Shown here piece after piece: positions 27,665 through 36,681 of a stretch of 64,000 bases of DNA. A program made the position numbers and the translations under genes. The stretch is from contig JBEEOW010000005.1 in the NCBI GenBank assembly GCA_041191405.1, positions 96,960-160,959 of the forward strand, in the 5' to 3' direction. This stretch comes from JBEEOW01 sp041191405 (GTDB lineage Bacteria > Bacteroidota > Bacteroidia > Cytophagales > UBA9547). The notes beneath the pieces were generated by a model. That model worked only from the letters and a program-made list of their open reading frames with translations. It was not told where the DNA came from and ran no database searches. How positions within the stretch are numbered: position 1 is the stretch's first letter; the number at the start of each line of letters is the position of its first letter.

Positions 27665-29020
27665 ATGAAATACGATTTCCCTAATGAATTTATTGAAAGA
27701 ATTAACAAAACACTTGATAATGAAACCGATAATTTATTAGAAGCTCTAAATTCACAAGCACCAGTTTCTGTTCGTTTAAATGAATTGAAATCTAGCGATT
27801 TAAGTCATTTAAATACTAAAAATGAGGTTATTTGGTGTGATAATGCATTTTATTTAGAAAAACGTATTTCATTTATTGATGATCCATTGTGGCATGCTGG
27901 TGCATATTATGTACAAGAAGCATCTTCAATGTCGTTAAATTTTGCATTAAAAAAACATTTGCCCGAAGGCTCAAAAAGAGTATTAGACCTTTGTGCTGCT
28001 CCAGGAGGAAAATCAACGTTACTTAGCTCTCTTTTAACTGAAAATGATTTACTAGTTAGTAATGAAATTATCAAAAATAGAGTATTACCACTTTGTGATA
28101 ATTTAAACCGTTGGGGAAGAGCAAATTCTGTAGTAACAAACTCTGACCCACAAAAATGGGGACAGCAAAAAGAGTTTTTTGATGTGTTAGTAGTTGATGC
28201 TCCTTGCTCAGGTGAAGGAATGTTCAGAAAAGAGCCACATGCAAGAGATGAATGGTCGGTAGCGAATGTTAATAACTGTTCTATTCGACAAGATAAAATT
28301 CTTGATGAGGTTTTACCAACATTAAGACCTGGAGGACTTCTAGTTTATAGTACTTGTACTTTTGCTGAAGCTGAAAATGAATTGCAAATCAAAAAGTTAA
28401 TAGAAGACGGTTATATTTATAAAGAAATTAATTTCCCGGCAGCATGGGGAATAGTAAATACGGGATTTGGATATAGATTTTACCCACATAAAATTACTGG
28501 AGAAGGATTTTTCTTAGCTATTTTAGCAAAACCAAAAGATGGTGATTATTTCCCTGAAAACTTACCAAGTAAACGAAAATGGTACACTTTGTTTCCTAAG
28601 CAATTACCTCCTATTAAACCATTTTTAGAAAACCCAGAAAAGTTTGAATATATCCTTAAAGACGAAGAAGTTTTTGCAGTTCCACTTAGTTTAGTGAACG
28701 AAATGTATCATCTTCAAAAAAGATTTAAACTTAGCAAAATGGGCGTTCATTTAGGAAGATATATCAATAACGAATTGATTCCTTCACATGAACTAGCACT
28801 TTATGTTGGATTAAATAAAAATGTGCCTCGACTTGATTTAGATGACAAGCAAGCTGCTCATTATTTAAGAAGACAAAGCTTTGAATATGAATCAAGTGCT
28901 AAAGGATGGGTAATTATTACGCATAAAAATATTCCTTTAGGATGGGCAAAATTAATTTCAGGTAGAATGAACAATTACTACCCTAAAGAAATTAGAATAT
29001 TAAAAGAATTTGGAGTTTAA
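27665..29020 (+). CDS. RsmF/NOL1-NOP2-Sun-type rRNA m5C methyltransferase
   Basis: SAM-dependent 5-methylcytosine methyltransferase, 451 aa from the ATG at 27665; an upstream TTG (27638) would add nine unlikely residues. SAM motif VLDLCAAPGGKSTLL, then VVDAPCSGEGMFRK and the nucleophile region LVYSTCTFAEAENE, the two-cysteine arrangement of NSUN/Sun enzymes. The C-terminal ~150 residues (LSKMGVHLGRY, then a PUA-like tail KGWVIITHKNIPLGWAKLIS) correspond to the RsmF C-terminus. By analogy the target is a cytosine of 16S rRNA. The DUF1801 gene follows 13 bp downstream. Confidence 0.88.
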   Translation: MKYDFPNEFIERINKTLDNETDNLLEALNSQAPVSVRLNELKSSDLSHLNTKNEVIWCDNAFYLEKRISFIDDPLWHAGAYYVQEASSMSLNFALKKHLPEGSKRVLDLCAAPGGKSTLLSSLLTENDLLVSNEIIKNRVLPLCDNLNRWGRANSVVTNSDPQKWGQQKEFFDVLVVDAPCSGEGMFRKEPHARDEWSVANVNNCSIRQDKILDEVLPTLRPGGLLVYSTCTFAEAENELQIKKLIEDGYIYKEINFPAAWGIVNTGFGYRFYPHKITGEGFFLAILAKPKDGDYFPENLPSKRKWYTLFPKQLPPIKPFLENPEKFEYILKDEEVFAVPLSLVNEMYHLQKRFKLSKMGVHLGRYINNELIPSHELALYVGLNKNVPRLDLDDKQAAHYLRRQSFEYESSAKGWVIITHKNIPLGWAKLISGRMNNYYPKEIRILKEFGV

Positions 29021-29033
29021 TTATTTCAAAAAT

Positions 29034-29480
29034 ATGCAAACTGTACAAGAGTATATATCTTCTTTACCTACAGATAGACAAATAGTTATTCAAAAATTGA
29101 GAGAAACTATTCTAAATAGTTTACCTCAAGGTTTTGAAGAAACAATCAGTTATGGAATGATTGGTTATGTGGTTCCTTTAAGCACATATCCTGCTGGTTA
29201 CCACTGCGACCCTAAATTACCACTTCCATTTATTAATTTAGCTTCGCAAAAGAATTTTGTAGCATTATATCACATGGGTATTTATGCTGACGAAAATCTA
29301 TTAAATTGGTTTACAAATGAATACCCAAAATACTGTAAAACTAAATTAGATATGGGTAAAAGTTGTATTCGTTTCAAAAAAATGGAAGATATCCCATACC
29401 AACTTATTGCAGAATTATGCTCAAAAATAAGTGTTGAAAAGTGGATTGAAGGCTACACAGAAAAGTTTATTAAAAAGTAA
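29034..29480 (+). CDS. DUF1801 (YdhG-like) protein
   Basis: 148 aa from the ATG at 29034 (an in-frame TTG at 29010 overlaps the previous gene and is disfavoured). It has VQEYISSLPTDRQIVIQKLR at the N-terminus, then EETISYGMIGYVVP and NFVALYHMGIYADENLL, the usual iron-chaperone-like DUF1801 fold. The C-terminal KSCIRFKKMEDIPYQLI is also conserved. Cytosolic, with no defined reaction. It is cotranscribed with the methyltransferase upstream and probably the radical SAM gene 25 bp downstream. Confidence 0.8.
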   Translation: MQTVQEYISSLPTDRQIVIQKLRETILNSLPQGFEETISYGMIGYVVPLSTYPAGYHCDPKLPLPFINLASQKNFVALYHMGIYADENLLNWFTNEYPKYCKTKLDMGKSCIRFKKMEDIPYQLIAELCSKISVEKWIEGYTEKFIKK

Positions 29481-29505
29481 TTTGAATAAAATTTATTAAG
29501 CAAAA

Positions 29506-31677
29506 ATGAAATCCTTATTTATAACGCCTCCGCTTACACAAATAAATACTCCTTACCCTGCAACAGCGTATATAAAAGGATTTTTGAACACAACTCCTTA
29601 TTCAGATTGTAGTCAGCTTGATTTAGGACTTGAATTAATATTAGGCATTTTTAATAAAGATTTTTTAGTAAAACTTTTTGATGAAGCTGAGTTATTAAGC
29701 TCAAAATCAGTCAAAACTATTCAAATTTTAAAACAACGAAAACAATACGAAAATACCATAAATTCAGTAATTCAATTTTTGCAGGGAAATAATTTAACAC
29801 TTGCACATAAAATTGTAAACGGAATTTATCTACCACAAGCCTCTCGTTTTGAAGCTTTAACTGAAGAAACCGAATGGCTTTTTGGCTCTATGGGAACCAA
29901 TGATAAAGCCAAATATTTATGTACTTTATACCTTGAAGATATTGGCGATTTCATCATTGAAGCTATTAGTCCGTACTTTGGATTTAGTAGATATGCCGAA
30001 GATATAGCCCGTTCAGCAACTGAATTTGCTCCAATAAAAGCAAGTTTAGAAGCGCCTGAAAATAGCATTGATACACTTTTACTTAAAATTTTACATCAAC
30101 ATATTGAAACACAAAAACCTGATATTGTAGGTTTAACAGTTCCTTTTCCTGGAAATGTATATGCAGCGCTAAAATGTGGAGGATACATAAAAAAGCATTT
30201 CCCAAACATAAAAGTTATGATGGGTGGTGGTTATGTAAATACTGAGTTGAGAGAAATTTCTTCAACTGATGTGTTTGATTACGTTGATTTTATTACTCTC
30301 GATGATGGCGAAAAACCTATTTTAAACTTATTTGAATACCTTGATAATAAACGAGATAAACAATTATTAAAAAGGACTTTTGTACTTGAAAATGACAAAG
30401 TAGAGTATATTAATAATTGCACAGAACCTGACATAGCTCACTCGGCCTCAGGCACTCCTGATTATTCAGGTTTGTTGCTGGATAAATATATTTCGGTAAT
30501 TGAAATGGCAAACCCAATGCACCGACTTTGGAGTGATGGCAGATGGAATAAAATCACAGTAGCTCATGGTTGTTATTGGAAAAAATGCTCATTTTGCGAC
30601 ATTTCATTGGATTATATAGGAAGGTATAATCCTGCATCGGCAAGTGAATTGGTTGATAGAATTGAACAGATTGTAAATCAAACACAAAGTACTGGTTTTC
30701 ATTTTGTTGATGAGGCAGCCCCTCCTACTGCTTTACGTGATTTAGCATTAGAAATTTTAAAACGAAATTTAGATATTTCGTGGTGGACAAATATCCGTTT
30801 CGAAAAAACTTTCACAGCTGATTTATGTAAATTATTGGCCGCTTCGGGTTGTATTGGCGTTACAGGTGGCTTAGAAGTTGCATCTGACCGCTTACTTGCC
30901 ATGATGGAAAAAGGTGTTTCTGTAGAGCAAGTTGCAAATGTTGTGGCGAATTTTACTGACGCAGGAATTATGACACATGCCTACTTGATGTATGGATTCC
31001 CAACGCAAACTGCACAAGAAACTATTGATTCTCTTGAAGTTGTACGTCAATTATTTGAAAATAACATTTTACAATCAGGCTTTTGGCATCGTTTTTCAAT
31101 GACAGCACATAGTTCAGTGGGCTTAAATCCTGAAAAATATAAAGTAAAACTTGTTGGTCCAGCCAAAGGAGATTTTGCTTATAACGACCTCATTCACAAA
31201 GACCCAAGTGGATGTAATCATGATTTATTTGCAGAAGGTTTACGCAAATCATTATATAATTTTATGCATGGTAATTGTTTGGATTGGCCAACTAAAAATT
31301 GGTTCGATTTTAAAACACCTCCTACCACTCATCCAAAAAACATGATTCAAAAATTTATCACCTCAAATAATGAAAGTGATTTAGAAAAAATGAATCATAA
31401 ATTGATATTTACTGGAGTTTTCCCATTTATTGATTATTCAAATAAAAATCCTAAAATACTTATTGAGGGTAAATCTTATAAAATTGATCCAATTTCAGTT
31501 GTTTGGATTGAAAAACAATTACCGCAACTTAATCCTGAAAATGAACTCATTTCACTAGAACAATTTCTTTTAAACTATAAAACAGACACTGGTTTTGCAA
31601 AAGAATTAATTTTATATGCTGATTGGTGGAATGCACTAAGAAGAAATAATTTATTATTGATTAGAGTTGGAAAATGA
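29506..31677 (+). CDS. Large B12-binding-type radical SAM protein
   Basis: 723-aa radical SAM enzyme. The N-terminal part includes a B12-binding-like Rossmann region (HIETQKPDIVGLTVPFPGNV ... IKVMMGGGYVNTEL, ~200-245), though the DxHxxG cobalamin motif is not obvious. The 4Fe-4S motif is HGCYWKKCSFCDI with C356, C361 and C364 (CX4CX2C instead of the commoner CX3CX2C). A radical SAM barrel follows (FHFVDEAAPP; VTGGLEVASDRLLAMMEKG, ~455-475; YLMYGFPTQTAQET). The C-terminal ~170 residues are unassigned. No precursor peptide or pathway gene is adjacent, so the substrate is unknown. Confidence 0.8.
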   Translation: MKSLFITPPLTQINTPYPATAYIKGFLNTTPYSDCSQLDLGLELILGIFNKDFLVKLFDEAELLSSKSVKTIQILKQRKQYENTINSVIQFLQGNNLTLAHKIVNGIYLPQASRFEALTEETEWLFGSMGTNDKAKYLCTLYLEDIGDFIIEAISPYFGFSRYAEDIARSATEFAPIKASLEAPENSIDTLLLKILHQHIETQKPDIVGLTVPFPGNVYAALKCGGYIKKHFPNIKVMMGGGYVNTELREISSTDVFDYVDFITLDDGEKPILNLFEYLDNKRDKQLLKRTFVLENDKVEYINNCTEPDIAHSASGTPDYSGLLLDKYISVIEMANPMHRLWSDGRWNKITVAHGCYWKKCSFCDISLDYIGRYNPASASELVDRIEQIVNQTQSTGFHFVDEAAPPTALRDLALEILKRNLDISWWTNIRFEKTFTADLCKLLAASGCIGVTGGLEVASDRLLAMMEKGVSVEQVANVVANFTDAGIMTHAYLMYGFPTQTAQETIDSLEVVRQLFENNILQSGFWHRFSMTAHSSVGLNPEKYKVKLVGPAKGDFAYNDLIHKDPSGCNHDLFAEGLRKSLYNFMHGNCLDWPTKNWFDFKTPPTTHPKNMIQKFITSNNESDLEKMNHKLIFTGVFPFIDYSNKNPKILIEGKSYKIDPISVVWIEKQLPQLNPENELISLEQFLLNYKTDTGFAKELILYADWWNALRRNNLLLIRVGK

Positions 31678-31737
31678 GAGAAAATCCATAAAAAGTAACA
31701 AACATTTAAAACCCTAAACCCTTAACTCTAAACTACT

Positions 31738-32166
31738 TTACTCCTTTCTACTAAACTGAGTTAAATAATAAATTACATCATTAATTTCATCAGGGGTTAG
31801 TTTTTCAGCAAAAGATGGCATTTTATTTTTTCCATCTGCAATGATATGCGAAGCTTGGTAAGCATCTAATTGTTTTTGGGTAAAACTTGGAACTCCATTT
31901 TTAGAATTTCCTTGATGTTTACTCCCATGGCAAGGGCTACAACTTTGTTTATACACCCTTTCTCCGTTCATTATTCTAGGCTTAATTCCCTCATCTCTAC
32001 GAATTTCGCCAGAAATTAACCTTACCTTAATTGAATCAGGAATTTCTTTATTTTCTTGAATTTCCTTGATTCTATTTTGCGTCATTAATGTATATTTCGC
32101 ATATTTATTACACCCTACAAATATTGTAAAAAGTGTAATAAATAATATGAATGTGTGTTTTTTCAT
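31738..32166 (-). CDS. Lipoprotein c-type cytochrome
   Basis: 142-aa monoheme cytochrome c. N-terminal signal with lipobox FVGC (Cys19), so a periplasm-facing lipoprotein. The heme site is CSPCH (76-80) and the distal ligand M116 is in KMPSFAEKLTPDEINDVIYYL, a class I cytochrome fold. A charged 50-aa linker precedes the heme domain. No oxidase genes are adjacent, so the electron partner is unknown. A CCCTAAACCCTTAACTCTAAAC-type repeat lies just downstream (31707-31737). Confidence 0.87.
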   Translation of the reverse strand: MKKHTFILFITLFTIFVGCNKYAKYTLMTQNRIKEIQENKEIPDSIKVRLISGEIRRDEGIKPRIMNGERVYKQSCSPCHGSKHQGNSKNGVPSFTQKQLDAYQASHIIADGKNKMPSFAEKLTPDEINDVIYYLTQFSRKE

Positions 32167-32251
32167 GTGAAATAAATATAATTCAAAGTTATTTATATTT
32201 TATTCTAATCCAATATTTTGTATGTTTGAATAAGTAAATTTAAAATTGAAT

Positions 32252-33547
32252 ATGCGCTACGAACCTATCAATCCGGAATTATTTGTATTTAATAGAAACA
32301 AATTGGCTAATAAGTTATTAACCAAAAGTATATCTATATTAAATTCAAATGATGTAATGCCAACCAATGCTGATGGCACTATGGGTTTCAAGCAAAATTC
32401 AGATTTATTTTACTTATCGGGTATTGACCAAGAAGAAACAATTCTTTTACTATACCCTGATGCTCCCGAAGAAAAATTCAAAGAAATTTTATTTATAAGA
32501 GAAACGAGCGACTTAATCGCTACTTGGGAAGGTTACAAACTAACTAAAGACCAAGCAAGAACCATTTCTGGAATTAAAACTGTATTTTGGATAAGTGATT
32601 TTGATACTATTTTTTCACAATTAATGTTTGAAGCACAAAACGTATATCTAAATACAAATGAGCACGCAAGAAATAGTAGCCGAGTTCAAAGTAGAGACGA
32701 TAGATTTATAATAGAAACACTTCAAAAATTTCCTTTACATACTTACCATCGCCTAGCTCCTATTCTCCAAAATCATAGAAGTATAAAACATCAAATTGAA
32801 GTTGAGTTAATTTCAAAAGCATGTAAAATTACAGAAAAAGGATTTAGAAGATTATTGAATTTTGTAAAACCTGGTGTTTGGGAATACGAAATTGAAGCTG
32901 AATTTTTACATGAAATCTTAATAAACAGAAGTAGAGGAACAGCATATTCGTCTATTGTGGCTTCTGGTGCCAATGCCAACATACTTCATTATGTTGAAAA
33001 CAATGCACAATGTAAAGACGGTGATTTAATTTTACTTGATATTGGAGCAGAATACGCTAATTATCATTCAGATATGAGCAGAACCATACCTGTAAATGGA
33101 AAATTCAATGCTCGTCAAGCAGCTATTTACAATGCAGTTTTAAGTGTAATGAAACAGGCTACCCAACTTTTAGTTGTAGGCAATACCCTAACAGAATACC
33201 ATGCAACTGTTGGCAAAATAATGGAAGAAGAATTAATAAAACTTGGTTTATTAAATGCTGATGATGTGAAAAAACAAAATCCTGCAGCTCCATTGTACAA
33301 AAAATATTTTATGCATGGCACTTCACATTATTTGGGATTAGACACACATGATGTTGGAAGTAGATTTGCAAAATTTGAAGCAGGAATGGTTTTCACTTGC
33401 GAACCAGGAATTTATATTAAGGAAGAAGGAATTGGAATTAGGTTAGAAAATAATTTTGTAATTAACCAAACAGGAAAACCAACTGATTTAATGAGTACTA
33501 TTCCTCTTGAATTAAGTGATATTGAAGATTTAATGAAATCGAAATAA
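32252..33547 (+). CDS. pepP: Xaa-Pro aminopeptidase (aminopeptidase P)
   Basis: Cleaves the N-terminal residue before proline. 431 aa from the ATG at 32252; the TTG two codons earlier is less likely. An N-terminal AMP_N domain (FSYLSGI-like NSDLFYLSGIDQEETILLL) is followed by the pita-bread M24 fold. The dinuclear metal ligands are all visible: LLDIGAEYANYHSDMSRT (two Asp), HGTSHYLGLDTHD (His), CEPGIY (Glu) and GIRLENNF (Glu). Its stop codon overlaps the glycosyltransferase ATG by one base (TAATG), suggesting cotranscription. Confidence 0.93.
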   Translation: MRYEPINPELFVFNRNKLANKLLTKSISILNSNDVMPTNADGTMGFKQNSDLFYLSGIDQEETILLLYPDAPEEKFKEILFIRETSDLIATWEGYKLTKDQARTISGIKTVFWISDFDTIFSQLMFEAQNVYLNTNEHARNSSRVQSRDDRFIIETLQKFPLHTYHRLAPILQNHRSIKHQIEVELISKACKITEKGFRRLLNFVKPGVWEYEIEAEFLHEILINRSRGTAYSSIVASGANANILHYVENNAQCKDGDLILLDIGAEYANYHSDMSRTIPVNGKFNARQAAIYNAVLSVMKQATQLLVVGNTLTEYHATVGKIMEEELIKLGLLNADDVKKQNPAAPLYKKYFMHGTSHYLGLDTHDVGSRFAKFEAGMVFTCEPGIYIKEEGIGIRLENNFVINQTGKPTDLMSTIPLELSDIEDLMKSK

Positions 33548-34425
33548 TGAGTATTTTTAGTGTTATTTTACCTACATTCAACAACAAATTTGAAATAATT
33601 AATTGTTTAAAATCCTTAAATAATCAAACTTTTAAAGATTTTGAAGTAATTATTTGTGTTGATGGTTCAACAGATAATACTATTGAGGCTATTGAAATAG
33701 AAAACTTTAATTTTAATTATAAAATTCTTCAACATCCTGATAAACAAAATCATGGTAGACCATCAACAAGGAATTTAGGAATTTTCAATGCACAAACTGA
33801 ATATACGTTGTTACTAGATTCAGATAATGAAGCTGATGTTAATTTACTTTTTGAACATTATAAAATACTTTCAAAACACGAATGCATTTCAGTTGGGGAT
33901 ATAATATACAAACAATCAGATGATTGGAGTAATTACTTGTATGCAAGAGGAAAAGGAAAATACAAACACTTAGATGAAATTCCTTTTCAATATTTAAATA
34001 CTCAAAATGTAGCCATTAAAACACAGTATTTAAAAGAAGTTGGTGGTTTAGATGCAAATATTACTGGATATGGTGGTGATGATACAGAATTATCTTATCG
34101 TTTATATAAACGCTTTAATTTACCAACCATTTATAACAAAAAAGCTTTAGCTAATGGAAGTTTAAACAAAACTTTTAATAAAGCTTTGAATCAAATGTAT
34201 GAATTTGGCAATACAAGTTTAAAATATATTCATAAAAAACATCCTAATTTTACAGAGATTTTCAACATAAAACTAATTGAAAATAAAGCCATTAACATTT
34301 TTTTAGCGAATCCAATATTCTACTATTTTATAAATAAAACTTATTCTTCTTTCCCGTTAAAAATCAAAAACTTATTAATTCATTATATGGTTTTTTATAA
34401 AATATGTAAGGGGTATAATGGTTGA
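33547..34425 (+). CDS. Family 2 glycosyltransferase
   Basis: 292-aa inverting GT-A glycosyltransferase. The N-terminal nucleotide-sugar fold has SVILPTFNNKFEI, VIICVDGSTDNT (~36-47) and LLLDSDNEAD (DxD-like, ~92-101). The acceptor region has GGLDANITGYGGDDTELSYR (~168-187), typical of chondroitin-polymerase-like GT2 members. The C-terminus has a hydrophobic stretch (FYYFINKTY) that may associate with the membrane. Sugar and acceptor are unknown. It overlaps pepP by one base. Confidence 0.85.
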   Translation: MSIFSVILPTFNNKFEIINCLKSLNNQTFKDFEVIICVDGSTDNTIEAIEIENFNFNYKILQHPDKQNHGRPSTRNLGIFNAQTEYTLLLDSDNEADVNLLFEHYKILSKHECISVGDIIYKQSDDWSNYLYARGKGKYKHLDEIPFQYLNTQNVAIKTQYLKEVGGLDANITGYGGDDTELSYRLYKRFNLPTIYNKKALANGSLNKTFNKALNQMYEFGNTSLKYIHKKHPNFTEIFNIKLIENKAINIFLANPIFYYFINKTYSSFPLKIKNLLIHYMVFYKICKGYNG

Positions 34426-34470
34426 GAGTTGAGAGTTGAGAGTTGAGGATTTAGAGTTGAGGATTTAGGG
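34421..34470. repeat. GAGTTGAGAGTT-type degenerate repeat
   Basis: Run of GTTGAGAG / GATTTAGAGTTGAG words beginning at the end of the glycosyltransferase gene. The same word family recurs at 31707-31737, 43095-43184, 44430-44452 and 46443-46482, always between genes. Confidence 0.8.
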
Positions 34471-34498
34471 TTTTATTCCAAAAACAGATGATAAGTAT

Positions 34499-34798
34499 TT
34501 AATCTCCAAAAGCTATCAATCCACTTTTATTTTTGTCTGCAATATCAAATAGATGAGTAAATTTTATAATATCACTATTGAAGTTTAAATCCTTTTGTAT
34601 AATATTATTTCGAATTTGTTTAATTATTATAGAATCTAATCTAAAGTCTGAGTAATAATCAAACTGACTGCTAATAATTCCTAAATTTTGTAATTTTTCG
34701 AAAGTTATATAATCTAAACTACCAACAAATACTAATCCTAATGATTCAGGAAAATTTGGTTTTACTTGGTCATCTCTTATTAAGTAAAAATCTAACAT
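34499..34798 (-). CDS. Hypothetical 99-aa protein
   Basis: Small soluble protein with no recognised domain: MLDFYLIRDDQVKPNFPESL, then FVGSLDYITFEKLQNLGIIS, mostly acidic with a C-terminal IADKNKSGLIAFGD. No signal or membrane segment. It lies 25 bp downstream of ftsE on the same strand, so it may be the last gene of that operon. Coding status rests on length, start codon and position only. Confidence 0.55.
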   Translation of the reverse strand: MLDFYLIRDDQVKPNFPESLGLVFVGSLDYITFEKLQNLGIISSQFDYYSDFRLDSIIIKQIRNNIIQKDLNFNSDIIKFTHLFDIADKNKSGLIAFGD

Positions 34799-34823
34799 CT
34801 TTGCATTAAAATATCAAAACTAC

Positions 34824-35522
34824 TTAACTCATAAACGAACTTGATTCTGATTCCAACACTTTACCTTCTTTACATTGCAAAACACGTCCTGGATATTTTC
34901 TAAATAATTCGTAATTATGAGTTGCCATTAAAATTGCTGTTCCACTGTTATTAATTTGCTGGAATAATTGCATAATTCCATCAGCAACTTCTGGGTCAAG
35001 GTTTCCTGTAGGCTCATCAGCAATTAATAAAGATGGTTCATTCAACAATGCTCTAGCAATAACAATACGTTGTTGTTCACCACCCGAAAGTTGAAAAGGC
35101 ATTTTTTCACCAGCAGATGGTAACCCTACTCTTACTAAAACATCCGAAATACGTTGTTTAATTTTAGCAGAATCTGTCCAACCTGTAGCTTTTAACACAA
35201 AAAGTAAATTAGCACTTACAGATCTATCACTCAACAATTGAAAATCTTGAAAAATTATTCCAATTTTTCTTCTTAAAAATGGCACTCTAGCTCTTTTAAT
35301 ATTTTTTAAATTAAAATCTTCAAACTTAATATCACCAAAATGTAATGGCAAATCGGCATATAAGGTTTTTAATAATGAGGATTTACCGCTTCCTGTTCTA
35401 CCAATTAGGTAAACAAATTCTCCCTTATTTAAGGAAAAATCTACGTCACTAAGAACTGTACGTCCTTGTTGCATTACATTTACATTCTGAACTTGTAATA
35501 TTGGTTCTGAGCTAAAAGTCAT
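34824..35522 (-). CDS. ftsE: FtsE-like ABC ATPase
   Basis: 232-aa ABC ATPase that with FtsX couples the divisome to peptidoglycan hydrolase activation. Walker A is GRTGSGKSSLL (~37-47) and the Q-loop is IGIIFQDFQLLSDRSV. Signature LSGGEQQRIVIARAL and Walker B LLIADEPTGNLDPE follow, then the switch His in MATHNYELF. The FDFQLL/NLLFVLKATGW segments resemble FtsE rather than LolD. ftsX is not adjacent, which is common in Bacteroidota. It is preceded by a 67-aa gene 6 bp upstream. Confidence 0.85.
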   Translation of the reverse strand: MTFSSEPILQVQNVNVMQQGRTVLSDVDFSLNKGEFVYLIGRTGSGKSSLLKTLYADLPLHFGDIKFEDFNLKNIKRARVPFLRRKIGIIFQDFQLLSDRSVSANLLFVLKATGWTDSAKIKQRISDVLVRVGLPSAGEKMPFQLSGGEQQRIVIARALLNEPSLLIADEPTGNLDPEVADGIMQLFQQINNSGTAILMATHNYELFRKYPGRVLQCKEGKVLESESSSFMS

Positions 35523-35528
35523 ATTTTA

Positions 35529-35732
35529 TTAAATTGCTAATTGTTGTATTTTACCAAATTCCAAGCCATCAATCACTGCTTGAAGTTCAACTTCTTTTCC
35601 AGCTAAACCATATTTTTCAATATTTTTTAGAGGTCTATCTGCCCTAAAATAAGCAATCAATACCATGTCTTCATTTCGAAGCTGAATGTAATCAGGAATT
35701 TTTGCTTTACCTTTTACTTTAATGATATACAT
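35529..35732 (-). CDS. Small protein upstream of ftsE
   Basis: 67-aa acidic/basic mixed protein (MYIIKVKGKAKIPDYIQLRN ... LIAYFRADRPLKNIEKYGL) without membrane segment. Its stop lies 6 bp before the ftsE start, so the two are surely cotranscribed. Function is unknown; the tight linkage makes an accessory role in the FtsEX context worth considering. Confidence 0.65.
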   Translation of the reverse strand: MYIIKVKGKAKIPDYIQLRNEDMVLIAYFRADRPLKNIEKYGLAGKEVELQAVIDGLEFGKIQQLAI

Positions 35733-35762
35733 ATTTTAGTTTGCGTTTAGATTTATAGAATC

Positions 35763-35804
35763 AACAATTTGTCTGTTATTTAACTAATTAACAGACAAAT
35801 TGTT
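35763..35804. repeat. Perfect 16-bp inverted repeat
   Basis: AACAATTTGTCTGTTA and its exact complement with a 10-bp loop, between the transaldolase gene and the 67-aa gene, both on the minus strand. No T-run follows in the minus direction, so it is not an ordinary terminator for the upstream gene. Confidence 0.8.
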
Positions 35805-35899
35805 AAATTTTTAGTATTAAATATAAAATCCCTCAATCTTAGGAATAAAATATTAATAAACATTGTATTAGGTACTTAATACTCAGTACCCAATACTAA

Positions 35900-36553
35900 C
35901 TATGCTAATTTTTTAGAATCAGCGATAAATGTTTCTAAGCCTTTATCAGTTAAAGGATGTTTTATTAATGAAAGGAATACATTTAAAGGACAAGTAACTA
36001 CATCAGCACCAATTTCAGCACATTTTAATAAATGCTGAGAATGACGAACAGAAGCTGCAAGTACCTCAGTACCAAAACCATAGTTTGAATATATTTGTAC
36101 AATATCCTCAATTAAAATCAAACCATCTTGTCCAATATCATCCAAACGACCAATAAATGGAGAAACATAAGTTGCACCTGCTTTTGCAGCTAACAATGCT
36201 TGTCCGGTTGAAAATACTAAAGTACAATTAGTTTTGATTCCTTTAGAAGAGAAATATTTAATTGCTTTTACACCATCTTTAGTCATTGGGATTTTAACTA
36301 CAATTTTTTCATCTATTGCAGCTAATTCTTCTCCTTCTTTAATCATACCTTCAAGGTCTACAGAAAGAACTTCTGCGCTTACATCACCATCAACTATTTC
36401 GCAAATAGCCTTATAGTGAGCTTTAATATTTTCAGCACCACTGATGCCTTCTTTTGCCATTAAAGATGGATTTGTAGTAACACCATCAAGTACACCTAGT
36501 GCTTGCGCCTCTTTTATATCTGAAAGATTAGCAGTATCAACGAAGAATTTCAT
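35900..36553 (-). CDS. Transaldolase / fructose-6-phosphate aldolase family
   Basis: 217-aa class I aldolase of the small transaldolase subfamily: FFVDTANLSDIKEAQALGVL, DGVTTNPSLMAKEG, the Schiff-base lysine in KIPMTKDGVKAIK, and VSPFIGRLDDIGQDG. Length equals the ~215-220-aa TalC/Fsa type. It transfers or cleaves dihydroxyacetone units of sugar phosphates in the pentose phosphate pathway. Sequence alone does not separate transaldolase from Fsa activity. Confidence 0.92.
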   Translation of the reverse strand: MKFFVDTANLSDIKEAQALGVLDGVTTNPSLMAKEGISGAENIKAHYKAICEIVDGDVSAEVLSVDLEGMIKEGEELAAIDEKIVVKIPMTKDGVKAIKYFSSKGIKTNCTLVFSTGQALLAAKAGATYVSPFIGRLDDIGQDGLILIEDIVQIYSNYGFGTEVLAASVRHSQHLLKCAEIGADVVTCPLNVFLSLIKHPLTDKGLETFIADSKKLA

Positions 36554-36564
36554 AATTATATTTA

Positions 36565-36668
36565 TTTAAGATTTTAGATTCTAGACTTAAGACTTAGGAC
36601 TTAAGACGAAAGATTTTAGATTAAAGATAAAGATTTAAGTCTTTCGTCTTATGTCTTTAATCTTCGGT
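36565..36668. repeat. TTAAGTCTTA-type degenerate repeat tract
   Basis: Runs of GACTTAAGACTTAGGACTTA-like words on the left and their complements (AAGTCTTTCGTCTTATGTCTT) on the right, forming a loose inverted structure. The same family occurs at 3740-3790, 6280-6310 and 12655-12700. Confidence 0.75.
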
Positions 36669-36681
36669 CTAATAAATCAAA

